From Desulfoluna sp. (lineage in GTDB: Bacteria; Desulfobacterota; Desulfobacteria; Desulfobacterales; Desulfolunaceae), in assembly GCF_030145185.1 (NCBI RefSeq), contig NZ_JAQYWB010000046.1, positions 1 to 50,378 on the forward strand: 50,378 nucleotides of DNA, given 5' to 3'. A program made the translations under genes and the position numbers. Shown here one piece after another: positions 43,048 to 50,378 of the stretch. The notes below the pieces were generated by a model, which worked only from the letters and a program-made list of their open reading frames with translations, had not been told where the DNA came from and did not search any database. Numbering within the stretch: the stretch's first letter is position 1; each line of letters begins with the position of its first letter.

Positions 43048-44277
43048 TCAAGCCCGACGCCTCTTGAACGCCACGGCCCCCATCCCGGAAAGAATTTTCC
43101 AGACCGTTTTATACACATTTTCGTTGGGTTTGGGGTTTTTTCCCATGCCCAGGTAACGCAACTGGTTTTCGTACCAGGTGATCTCCAGCATGGCGATGCG
43201 ATCAAGGGCCTTGATTCCAGTGGTCAGGGGCCTGACCGGGCTGGTGTAGGGTTGGGCGGAGAGCACCTTTTCGGGCAACTCCGGGTCCACCACCAGGGGC
43301 CGCGCCAGCCCCACCATGGCGACCCCTGTGTCTGACAGGGCTGTCTCCATCATCTGATCGGTCCGGAAACCACCGGTGAGGACAATGGGCGTGCCCACGT
43401 GCCTTGCGGCTCGGTCGGCGAATTCAATAAAATAGGGAGCCTCCTTCGCCGTGCCTTTCCTTTGCCCCATCATCGCCGGTGCTTCGTAGTTTCCGCCGGA
43501 GATTTCGATGAGGTCGATGCCCTCTTCCGAGAGCGTCTTGATGACGGTGAGGGCCTCTTCTTCGGTCAATCCATTCGGCTTGAAATCCGACGAATTGATC
43601 TTAATCCCCACCGGGTATTCCGGGCCCACCTTTTTCCGGATGGCGCGGTAAATCTCCAGAACAAATAACATGCGCCCGTCAATATCGCCTCCCCATTGGT
43701 CGGTACGCTGGTTGTAAAGGGGCGAAAGAAACTGGCTGACGAGATAGCCATGGGCGCCATGGATCTGCACCCCGGTGAAGCCGGCGCGTTTGACGGTCTC
43801 CGCGGCGAGGGCAAAGCGGTCGATGATCTCTATAATTTCTGAGTTTGACAGGGCCTTGGGGGTGTTGAACACCCTTTTGAGGTCTGAGGTGTAGGCGATG
43901 GCCGAGGGTGCCACCGGCTCCGGGGAGAGAAAGGCGGGAGACTGGCGTCCCGGGTGGTTGAGCTGCACCCAGATGTGGGTACCGTTCTTTTTCCCGTTTT
44001 CAGCCCATGCCGAGAGGGCTTCCAGGTGGCGGTCGTCTTCGATGACCACATTGCCGGGCTCTCCCAGGGCGCGGCGGTCCACCATGACATTTCCGGTGAC
44101 CAGAAGGCCGGTGCCGCCTTCGGCCCATCGCCGATAAAGACGAGAGAGTTTGGCGGTGGGGCCGTGCTGTCGGTCTCCCATGATTTCACTCATGGCAGAT
44201 TTCAGGATACGGTTTTTGATGACGGTTCCGCAGGGGAGGGCAAGAGGGGCATTAAGGGGACGGATGTTGTCTTTCAT
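43048..44277 (-). CDS. NADH:flavin oxidoreductase, Old Yellow Enzyme family
   Basis: A 409-aa FMN-dependent TIM-barrel oxidoreductase without the C-terminal FeS/FAD domains of 2,4-dienoyl-CoA reductase. Marks are KNRILKSAMSE, WVQLNHPGRQSP, GFTGVQIHGAHGYLVSQFLS, YNQRTDQWGG, GIKINSSDF and the phosphate-binding LTGGFRTDQMME with VGLARPLVVDP. It reduces activated double bonds of unsaturated carbonyls; the substrate is open. The ATG at 44277 is chosen for GGAG 5 nt upstream; the frame is open 17 codons further. It is monocistronic, and the C-terminal 60 residues are basic (FKRRRA end). Confidence 0.92.
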   Translation of the reverse strand: MKDNIRPLNAPLALPCGTVIKNRILKSAMSEIMGDRQHGPTAKLSRLYRRWAEGGTGLLVTGNVMVDRRALGEPGNVVIEDDRHLEALSAWAENGKKNGTHIWVQLNHPGRQSPAFLSPEPVAPSAIAYTSDLKRVFNTPKALSNSEIIEIIDRFALAAETVKRAGFTGVQIHGAHGYLVSQFLSPLYNQRTDQWGGDIDGRMLFVLEIYRAIRKKVGPEYPVGIKINSSDFKPNGLTEEEALTVIKTLSEEGIDLIEISGGNYEAPAMMGQRKGTAKEAPYFIEFADRAARHVGTPIVLTGGFRTDQMMETALSDTGVAMVGLARPLVVDPELPEKVLSAQPYTSPVRPLTTGIKALDRIAMLEITWYENQLRYLGMGKNPKPNENVYKTVWKILSGMGAVAFKRRRA

Positions 44278-44523
44278 GGGCACTCCATGTCGAGGTGGGT
44301 AGAAGGGGATGTCATGTCTGAACGTCATTGAAAAATAATGCAGATATCGTCAAGTGCAAGTCCTCCTGGCGAGATGGGCGCGGTAACGGATGGGAAAATA
44401 CAGTTTTTTTCCTTTTTGGCATGGCCCCTTGCAATGGTATCCGCCTGCCACTGCAAGGGCCCTTGCGAGAATCTGGCACGTTGCGGTGAAACCGGCACGG
44501 ATTCGTCAAGGGGCGTTCATTTT

Positions 44524-44907
44524 TTATAAATTGGATTGTTCGGGATCCAGAATCTCTTCGACTCGCTGGATCAGCTCCAGGGGGCTGAAGGGTTTAATGA
44601 AATAGCCGTTGGCCCCGGCCTCATATCCTTTTTCGATATCCTCTTTCTGGCCTTTGGCGGTGAGCAGCAGAATCTGGCATGCCGATGTCTCCCATTCTGT
44701 GCGCAGGCGGCGGGTGGCTTCGTAGCCGTCAATTCCGCCGGGCATCATCACGTCCATAATGATCAGGTCCGGGTGTTCGGTGGCCGCCAGGGTCAGCGCC
44801 TCTTCCCCGCTTTTTGCCTTAATGGTGCGGTAGGGACCCACCTGAAGGGTGACGGCCACCAGTTCCCGGACTTCCATCTGATCGTCTACAATCATGATTG
44901 TCTTCAA
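44524..44907 (-). CDS. Single-domain response regulator (CheY-like)
   Basis: A 127-aa receiver with acidic Asp8/Asp9, phospho-acceptor Asp52 (IIMDVMMPGG), Thr83 (LLTAKG) and Lys105 (FIKPFSP); no output domain. The start is a TTG at 44907 with AGGAGA 5 nt upstream; an ATG four codons later at 44895 would cut off the first beta strand. It is the last gene of the signalling operon, 24 nt behind the HD-GYP gene. It is probably phosphorylated by one or both kinases encoded upstream, and may act on the HD-GYP protein or as a phosphate sink. Confidence 0.93.
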   Translation of the reverse strand: MKTIMIVDDQMEVRELVAVTLQVGPYRTIKAKSGEEALTLAATEHPDLIIMDVMMPGGIDGYEATRRLRTEWETSACQILLLTAKGQKEDIEKGYEAGANGYFIKPFSPLELIQRVEEILDPEQSNL

Positions 44908-44931
44908 CCGTATCTCCTTGGCGTTTGAACA

Positions 44932-45789
44932 TCAGGGGTTTGTCTTCGGTGAGTGGGCCGCGGTTCCATCACTTACATCTCGTTCGCTCCAACTGAATTC
45001 CTGGGACGTGGGGAGATCCTCTCCGCCGGTCTCTTCGCGAATATCCAGAATTCCGCCGAATTTTGAGATAAAGAGGTCGACAATTGCGGGGTCAAAGGCC
45101 GTCCCGCGTCCTTTTTTAATGAGGCTGAGGGCCACCTCCACCGGGTAGGGGTCCTTGTAGGGCCGCCTGGAGGAGAGGGCATCAAAGACATCCACCAGAC
45201 CGACGATACGTCCGAAAAGTGGGATAGCCTCACCGGATAGCCCCTGGGGATAGCCGCTGCCGTCCCATCGCTCGTGGTGGGTGATGGCGATCTGCTGGCC
45301 TGCCCGCAGCACCCCTGCTTCTGATTTGGCAAGGATGCGCGCGCCGATGGTGGTGTGGGTTTTCATCACCTCAAACTCTTCGGTGGAGAGTTTGCCGTTC
45401 TTCCAGAGGATGCTGTCGGGAATCCCGATTTTTCCGATATCGTGCATGGGGGAGGCATAGAGGAGGTGCTCCACATCCCGTTCGGACAACCCCAATTCTT
45501 TCCCCATGAGTTCGCTGTATCGACTCATGCGCACGATATGGTCCCCTGTGTCTTCATCTTTGTATTCGGCGGCCGCGACCAGGCGTCCGATGGTGTCCAG
45601 GTAGGCGGATTTCAGTTCGGTGTGGGCCCCTTTAAGGTTCTCCAGGGTTTGTGTCAGGTCGCGGGCGTATTGGCTGAGCTGCAGGTTTGCGGCTCTGAGC
45701 TCGGCCCGTTTGCCTTTTTCCGCTTTGTAGACCTTGGTCAGGTCTTCGGCGTATTTGCTGAGTTGGATAAACGCATCGGTTGGCTTCAT
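44932..45789 (-). CDS. HD-GYP c-di-GMP phosphodiesterase
   Basis: A 285-aa protein: an N-terminal coiled-coil region (1-70), then an HD-GYP domain with HDIGKIGIPD (His116, Asp117), HTTIGARIL and HHERWDGSGYPQGL (171-184). The GYP triplet and all metal ligands expected for active RpfG-like enzymes, which hydrolyse c-di-GMP, are present. No receiver domain is fused, which is less common; the neighbouring free receiver (44524-44907) could serve in trans. It starts 15 nt after the receiver-PAS-kinase gene, with AAGAGA as the ribosome-binding site. Confidence 0.93.
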   Translation of the reverse strand: MKPTDAFIQLSKYAEDLTKVYKAEKGKRAELRAANLQLSQYARDLTQTLENLKGAHTELKSAYLDTIGRLVAAAEYKDEDTGDHIVRMSRYSELMGKELGLSERDVEHLLYASPMHDIGKIGIPDSILWKNGKLSTEEFEVMKTHTTIGARILAKSEAGVLRAGQQIAITHHERWDGSGYPQGLSGEAIPLFGRIVGLVDVFDALSSRRPYKDPYPVEVALSLIKKGRGTAFDPAIVDLFISKFGGILDIREETGGEDLPTSQEFSWSERDVSDGTAAHSPKTNP

Positions 45790-45804
45790 GGTTCTCTTTT
45801 CCGG

Positions 45805-47457
45805 TTAGGCTTCCTTGGTACCCTTTGGGTCCGCATTATACACAGGCAGGGTGAAGTGGACGGTTGTTCCCACACCGAGGGCTGACTCGACCCATATTCG
45901 GCCGTTATGGGCCTCGATAATGTGTTTGACGATGGTCATTCCCAAGCCGGTGCCCATGGGGGCGGCGTTGGTCATGTCCGCCCGATAGAACTTGTTGAAC
46001 ACATGGCTCACCTGGTCCGGGGTCATGCCCTGTCCCTCATCGCGGACCCAGACGTGGTAGTCCTCTTGCTCCACGCCGCTGCCCACCTCAATGATCCCGC
46101 CTTTCGGAGAATATTTCACCGCATTTCCCATGAGATTTTTCATGACCTGACCCATTTTTTCCTTGTCCACGTAGAGAGTGATGTTGTCCGGGGAGACCTG
46201 GACCTCAAAGTGGTGAATCTCAGAGGTCGGTTTAAAAAGGGGGACGGTGCTGCGAATGGCCTCACCGGCGACACATTCCGATCGGTTTAACACCATGTCG
46301 AATCCGGCTTCGAGGCGGCTGAGATCCAACAGGTCTGTGACAATCTTGGACAACTCCACGGACTGGCGGTAGATATACTCCAGAAATCGGAACCGTTCCG
46401 ATTCTTCCAGGTCTTTGCGATTTAAAAGAATCTCAGAATACCCCTGGATGGAGGTGAGGGGGGTTCGCAGCTCATGGGCCGCCGTGGAGATGAATTCGCT
46501 TTTCATCCGGCCTGATTCTGTCTCTTCCGTGATGTCGTATACGATGGAGACCCGTTCATGGATCCCCTCCTCAGGCCCGGGGAGGATGACGGAGCGGATG
46601 CGAAGTGAGCGGGGTCTTTTTTCTCCCGGGATCTCTTGCTGATAATCCTCCTGATGGGCGGCCTCTTCAAAACTCTTTTTGATCCAGAGGGCCAGGGCCT
46701 TGTCAGGGACGACTTGCTCCAGGGATGCGCCAAGAACCTCGGAGTCAGGCAACTCAAGCAAAGCGACTCCGGCCGGATTGATCAAATGAATGCAGCCCTT
46801 CTCGTTGGTGACCAAGACCCCATCCATCACGGTTCGAAGCACCGTTTCGATCTTCTCTTTTTCTGCAATCAGCGCGTTGTTGGTGTCGCGCAATCGCATG
46901 GACAACCCTTCCCGGTCCCGCTCCAGATTCCAGGTGCGGGTCAAGGCCCGGGCAAACTGTTTGATCTCTTCTCCGTTGAAGGGCTTGCGTAGATAGAAGA
47001 TATCTTCCCGACCCAGGGCCGTGATGATCTCATCTGGGGTGAACTCACTGAAAGCCGTGACAATAACCACCTTGAGCGTGGGGTCCAGGGACCAGATGTT
47101 TCGCGTGGTTTCTACCCCATCCATGCCGTACATTTTCATATCAATAAACGCCATGGCAAAGGGGGCTTGACGATCCAGGCTCTCTTTGACCGCCTGAATC
47201 CCTTTTAACCCGGACTCCACCATGGAGAGTTCAAAGGTGGTTTGGGGTACCGTTTTTTTCTGGGTGGGCTCTTCTCCGAAGAGCTGGGCCCCTTGGGTGA
47301 ACACTTCTTGGGGGGCGGTGGTCGAGAGAATGTCATCGTAGGCCTGGCGGACTCCCGGATCATCATCGATGATCAGGATGCGCCGGTTTTCGTCGTCTCC
47401 TGCTGCCGACCTGTCGTGCGTCGGGTCCCGGTGGGATAGGGTGGGGGGTGGGGTCAT
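45805..47457 (-). CDS. Receiver-PAS-histidine kinase
   Basis: A 550-aa soluble kinase. The N-terminal receiver (about 26-165) has Asp31/Asp32, phospho-acceptor Asp106 (FIDMKMYG) and Lys158, with an insertion of about 35 residues after the first helix. A coiled-coil linker, a PAS domain (about 200-310) and HisKA (TAAHELRTPLTS, His328) follow, then HATPase_c with NLMGNAVKYSP, DEGQGM and MGTGLGMTIVK. It could be phosphorylated by the kinase encoded upstream and pass the signal on. The ATG at 47457 is best spaced (7 nt) from AGGAG; ATGs at 47475 and 47463 are alternatives. The 77-nt gap to the upstream gene holds no promoter I can see. Confidence 0.93.
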   Translation of the reverse strand: MTPPPTLSHRDPTHDRSAAGDDENRRILIIDDDPGVRQAYDDILSTTAPQEVFTQGAQLFGEEPTQKKTVPQTTFELSMVESGLKGIQAVKESLDRQAPFAMAFIDMKMYGMDGVETTRNIWSLDPTLKVVIVTAFSEFTPDEIITALGREDIFYLRKPFNGEEIKQFARALTRTWNLERDREGLSMRLRDTNNALIAEKEKIETVLRTVMDGVLVTNEKGCIHLINPAGVALLELPDSEVLGASLEQVVPDKALALWIKKSFEEAAHQEDYQQEIPGEKRPRSLRIRSVILPGPEEGIHERVSIVYDITEETESGRMKSEFISTAAHELRTPLTSIQGYSEILLNRKDLEESERFRFLEYIYRQSVELSKIVTDLLDLSRLEAGFDMVLNRSECVAGEAIRSTVPLFKPTSEIHHFEVQVSPDNITLYVDKEKMGQVMKNLMGNAVKYSPKGGIIEVGSGVEQEDYHVWVRDEGQGMTPDQVSHVFNKFYRADMTNAAPMGTGLGMTIVKHIIEAHNGRIWVESALGVGTTVHFTLPVYNADPKGTKEA

Positions 47458-47534
47458 GGCCATTCTCCTGAACATTTATCGTGTCCTCGGGCAAGGGGCG
47501 TCTCCCCGGTGACAGGATCGGGTGGTCGCCGCGG

Positions 47535-49592
47535 TTATCCCTGGGATCTTTTTTCGACCGGGGGGGCCGCGAGCTTTTTGTCTGCGGTTGCCACCGCCGG
47601 AAGCGTCATGCGAATACAGGCCCCCTGTCCCCTCCCCGAGCTGGTGACCGCAATGGTGCCGTTGTGTTCTTCAATGAAGAGTCGGCAATAGTAGAGCCCG
47701 AATCCACTGGTGCCCTTGCTGGAGTTTCCCAATTCGAAAATCTTTTGCTGTCGGGCGGGCTCGATCCCGATGCCGGTGTCGAGGACCTCCATGAAGAGGG
47801 AGGGGCCCTCCAGGCCGGACCGGAGGGTGATGCGTTGGTTGGAAGCGTTTTGTTCCATAATGGAGTCCGATGCATTCTTGAGCAGGTTCACCACCACCTG
47901 AAGGAGGCGACTGCGATCAATCTGGACCCGTGGGAGCTTCGGGGAGAGCTCCTTGTGAACCGCAATGCCTTGTTTGCTCAGTAGATTGCCCTGCACCTGA
48001 AGGGCGTCTTCAAGGACGCGGTTGAGGTCTACCATCTCCTGAATCTCCTGTTTCCCCGCCGCGTAAGCCTGCTGCAGGCTGATGATTTCAGAGATATAGT
48101 TCAAGGCGATTTCCATTTTCATCACCATGGACAACTGAGAGGATACGTGGCGTTGAAGGGATTCGCCCAGCGTTCCCAAATAGTCAAAAACCTGCTGCCC
48201 CCGCTTTCCTTCCTGAATGTAATCGTCCAGATTTCCAACCTGGGCACGAAGATCTTGATACGCCTTGGAAAACAGGTCGCTGATTTGTTCCAGTTCTGTG
48301 TGCTGCATCCCTTCGACCTGAATTTTTAAAGGGGTGACGGCGTTTCCAATGTTGTGGAGCACCATGGCGGAGAGCTCGGCCCGACCCGATTCTATTGCTC
48401 TTTGCACTAATTTTTCCTGGGCCATTTGCAGTTCGGTTGTTTTTTTGGCGACCTTCTGCTCCAGGTCTTCCCGGTATCCTTTTAATTCTTTCTCGGCTTT
48501 TTTTCGTTCCGTGATATCCCGGATAATACCGGTAAATAGAATTTTGGTGCCCAGGTTCACCTGACTCACGGAGAGTTCGATGGGAAATCGGCCTCCGTCC
48601 TGGCGAATGGCCTCCATCTCCCGGCCGATGCCGATGATCTTGTTTTCCCCGGACTCAAGATACCTTTGAAGGTAGCGATTGTGGCGGCTGTGGTGTGGCT
48701 CGGGCATGAGGATAGCGACGTTTTTTCCGAGAACACCTTCGGCTCGGTGCCCGAATATTTTTTCTGCCGCCGGGTTAAAGGAGAGGATCAGGCCCTCGGT
48801 GTCGATGGTGATGACGGCATCGACCACGCCTTCCAGGACGGCTCGCATGCTCGCCTCGCTCTCTTCACTGGCGTGTTTGTTTCGTTTTGCTTCTGCCAGA
48901 GCCGACTGGATATCGGTATAGGACTCTTTCAGCGCGGTGGACATGTGGTTGAACGTCCGACTGGCGGAGGCGATTTCATCTTTGCCGGACACCGGTATCT
49001 GATAGCCGAACTCTCCTAAGGCGATGCGTGTGGAGGCGATGGATAAGCGCCCCACCTGGCGCGTGAGGAAATAGCCCAGGACGTAAGAAAAAAGGGCCGT
49101 GAGGATCATCTCAATCCCGGCAAGGGTCAGGACCCGGTAGCGGGCCTTGTTGATCAGCCCCTGCAGCCGATCGGTTGCAATGGAAATCTCAACCCGCCCG
49201 AATTCATAGCCACTTTCTGAGATCTCGGCCGTCACTTCGAAGGTGCCGTCGGTGATGTCGGTGACCTGTCGATCGGCGACAAAGGGTTTTGCCAGGGCCT
49301 GTTCATCCCCCGTGGCCGCCAGCACGCCGTCGGAGGTGCTGATGATCCGGGCGAACTTCAGGCCAGGGCTCTTGAGTATGGCCTGGCAATAGCTCTCCAG
49401 GGAGGCCAGGTCGCTGGCCAACAGAGAGTCCCGGGCCATGGCGGCAAAAATCCTGGCGGTGGAGTGAGCATACTGCTCCAGGGCCTCTTCGTTGGTCCGT
49501 TGGAGAAAGGTGAGGCTGTTTAAGATGATAATAAAGAGCAGCACCGCTTCGATGAGGGCGATTCCCAGTATGGTTTTTGTCCTGAAGGACAT
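47535..49592 (-). CDS. Membrane HAMP-PAS histidine kinase with FixL-like heme-pocket residues
   Basis: A 685-aa kinase: TM1 (10-30), a periplasmic sensor of about 120 residues, TM2 (about 156-176), HAMP (177-235), PAS (about 245-365) and a coiled coil. The phospho-acceptor motif is LHNIGNAVTP (His413), and HATPase_c follows with NLLKNASDSIME, DTGIGIEP and GTSGFGLYYCRLF. In the PAS domain MPEP precedes His304, and GIGR carries Arg324, 20 residues on, the spacing of the heme-ligand His200 and Arg220 of Bradyrhizobium FixL; Arg310 corresponds to Arg206. Heme binding and O2 sensing are therefore possible but unproven. It follows a PhnD-like binding protein gene by 23 nt. Confidence 0.92.
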   Translation of the reverse strand: MSFRTKTILGIALIEAVLLFIIILNSLTFLQRTNEEALEQYAHSTARIFAAMARDSLLASDLASLESYCQAILKSPGLKFARIISTSDGVLAATGDEQALAKPFVADRQVTDITDGTFEVTAEISESGYEFGRVEISIATDRLQGLINKARYRVLTLAGIEMILTALFSYVLGYFLTRQVGRLSIASTRIALGEFGYQIPVSGKDEIASASRTFNHMSTALKESYTDIQSALAEAKRNKHASEESEASMRAVLEGVVDAVITIDTEGLILSFNPAAEKIFGHRAEGVLGKNVAILMPEPHHSRHNRYLQRYLESGENKIIGIGREMEAIRQDGGRFPIELSVSQVNLGTKILFTGIIRDITERKKAEKELKGYREDLEQKVAKKTTELQMAQEKLVQRAIESGRAELSAMVLHNIGNAVTPLKIQVEGMQHTELEQISDLFSKAYQDLRAQVGNLDDYIQEGKRGQQVFDYLGTLGESLQRHVSSQLSMVMKMEIALNYISEIISLQQAYAAGKQEIQEMVDLNRVLEDALQVQGNLLSKQGIAVHKELSPKLPRVQIDRSRLLQVVVNLLKNASDSIMEQNASNQRITLRSGLEGPSLFMEVLDTGIGIEPARQQKIFELGNSSKGTSGFGLYYCRLFIEEHNGTIAVTSSGRGQGACIRMTLPAVATADKKLAAPPVEKRSQG

Positions 49593-49615
49593 GCCGACGC
49601 CTTGTGTGATGACCC

Positions 49616-50378
49616 CTATGGATGGATCAATTCGTCCAGCAATTCAATGCCCAGTGCCCGGACATCGTTCCACTCCTGATCCTGGGCTGCCTCCAGCCCT
49701 TTAAATTTTAAGGCCTCCAGCAAAGGGATCCCTATCGGGTCCTGGTCCAGGGTGATCATGGCCTTCCGGAGGGCCTGCCGGATTGGCTCCGGAATTCGGG
49801 GGTGAACCGCGATGGCATGGGGGGTGTAGGGCTCTGTGCGCCAGAGAATACGTAATTGATTTCTCACCTCTTCGTCGATATTCATAAAGGTGCGCATCAC
49901 CCCGCCGCCAGCTGGAAACAATCCTTTGGCCACGCTTCGATAGACCGAATCGTGGGAGGAGACATACCGGGGCGTGATGGAAATCCCGGCGTGGCGGAAA
50001 TTTGCACGGGGCAGCACACTGGCGGCAAAGGCCGCGGGCGCTGGAAACGCAAGGGTGGCCCCTTCCAGGGCGTCAATGCTTTGCACGGTGCTCTCCACCA
50101 GCACGACGATGATTCCCCGGATGCGTTTGTTTTTTTCCTTTGCCAGGGCCTCATACCCGGGGGCGCGGTGAAACACCGTGTAGTGATAGGGATTCATGTA
50201 TGCGAGGTCATAGTCTCCCTGGGCCAGCCGCTTTTCAAAGGTTGGAATATCCCGTGCGGTTTTGAAATGCAGGGTGACCCCGCTTTTCGCTCCCAGGTAC
50301 TGGAGCAGGGGAGTCCACAAGCGGGCCAGGCGGGTGGCAGACTGCTGAGGGACCACGCCGAAGGATAAGACGGGTTTG
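49616..50378 (-). CDS. PhnD-like periplasmic binding protein (partial, runs off the window)
   Basis: At least 254 codons of a phosphate/phosphonate-type substrate-binding protein; the 5' end lies beyond the right edge, the frame still being open at 50378 (KPVLSFGVVPQQSATRLARL). Family marks are GDYDLAYMNPYHYTVF, ALEGATLAFPAP and SSHDSVYRSVAKG. PhnD-like proteins next to histidine kinases usually act as ligand-binding partners of the kinase periplasmic domain rather than in uptake; no ABC transporter genes are visible here. It is the most upstream gene of the operon seen in the window. The ligand is unknown. Confidence 0.87.
   Translation of the reverse strand, partial: KPVLSFGVVPQQSATRLARLWTPLLQYLGAKSGVTLHFKTARDIPTFEKRLAQGDYDLAYMNPYHYTVFHRAPGYEALAKEKNKRIRGIIVVLVESTVQSIDALEGATLAFPAPAAFAASVLPRANFRHAGISITPRYVSSHDSVYRSVAKGLFPAGGGVMRTFMNIDEEVRNQLRILWRTEPYTPHAIAVHPRIPEPIRQALRKAMITLDQDPIGIPLLEALKFKGLEAAQDQEWNDVRALGIELLDELIHP

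Noticed and set aside
44416-44434. Sigma54-like site TGGCATG...TTGCA
   Set aside because: The distance between GG and GC is one base too long, and no plus-strand gene lies downstream.
44426-44459. CCCTTGCA/TGCAAGGG inverted repeat before the signalling operon's last gene end
   Set aside because: An 8-bp stem with an 18-nt loop between the 3' end of the receiver gene and the start of the Old Yellow Enzyme gene; no T tract, and nothing beyond chance was established.

Overview
The window reads as a chromosomal segment of a Gram-negative, probably anaerobic bacterium of the Desulfobacterota (Desulfobacterales-like). The grounds are a lone small ferredoxin of the Desulfovibrio/Desulfobacter type, a YedF selenium/sulfur-relay protein, a PATAN (DUF4388) protein, FmdB-type zinc ribbons, a BamD lipoprotein and many modular signalling proteins, all in GC-rich DNA. 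The lineage is inferred from family content; no rRNA or tRNA gene was seen. There is no phage, integrase, transposase or CRISPR array. Almost everything is housekeeping or regulatory, separated by repeat-rich intergenic DNA.

Layout. 1-706: a 198-bp tandem repeat and shorter repeats, leading into a cellulose-synthase-like glycosyltransferase (707-2173). 2222-3801: a strong sigma70-type promoter and hisD. 3853-5810: terminator, a long dyad over a promoter, and an orphan NarX/DesK-type sensor kinase. 5792-9305 (minus): a His-rich metal-binding protein coupled to a PrmA-like methyltransferase, and a PATAN-TM-DUF1566 membrane protein. 9668-10775: an EamA transporter running into a 29-unit heptanucleotide array and a terminator. 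11011-15284 (minus): parE-parC (topoisomerase IV). 15784-18313 (minus): trxA, trxB-bamD, rpmB. 18612-19823: EAL-like/HDOD protein. 20030-24647: purN, TraB-family membrane protein with a TPR lipoprotein, yedF, an orphan HPt domain. 24868-36998 (mostly plus): recN, fmdB-like, an orphan radical SAM protein, radA, rlmE, yebC, yebG, a Cys-rich mini-protein cluster with ferredoxin, and a TIGR01777 epimerase; in between lies a minus-strand PHP phosphatase-mltB-PLDc_N operon. 37447-44277 (minus): DUF177 (YceD) followed by an Hfq-like protein with two apparent Sm folds, rhomboid-EEP lipoprotein, alpha/beta hydrolase, DUF945 and an Old Yellow Enzyme. 44524-50378 (minus): a five-gene signalling operon.

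The most interesting signals are: (i) the Hfq-like protein at 37447-38019, which seems to carry two Sm folds in one chain and sits directly behind the ribosome-assembly gene DUF177/yceD, where rpmF is usual; (ii) a 217-253 bp hairpin-forming element with 20-bp terminal inverted repeats, present as two full and two degenerate copies at 27-36 kb, always just behind a gene and twice overlapping its stop codon; (iii) the operon PhnD-like binding protein, HAMP-PAS kinase with FixL-like heme-pocket residues, receiver-PAS-kinase, HD-GYP phosphodiesterase and single-domain receiver, a plausible route from a periplasmic ligand and perhaps O2/redox to c-di-GMP; (iv) a 77-aa protein made of three exact C-x2-C-x10-C units.

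DNA maintenance genes (topoisomerase IV, recN, radA, yebG), translation/ribosome genes (rpmB, rlmE, yebC, prmA-like, DUF177) and envelope genes (bamD, mltB, rhomboid) are interspersed rather than grouped into large operons. Orphan signalling parts (NarX-like kinase, HPt, EAL-HDOD) suggest wiring to partners outside the window.
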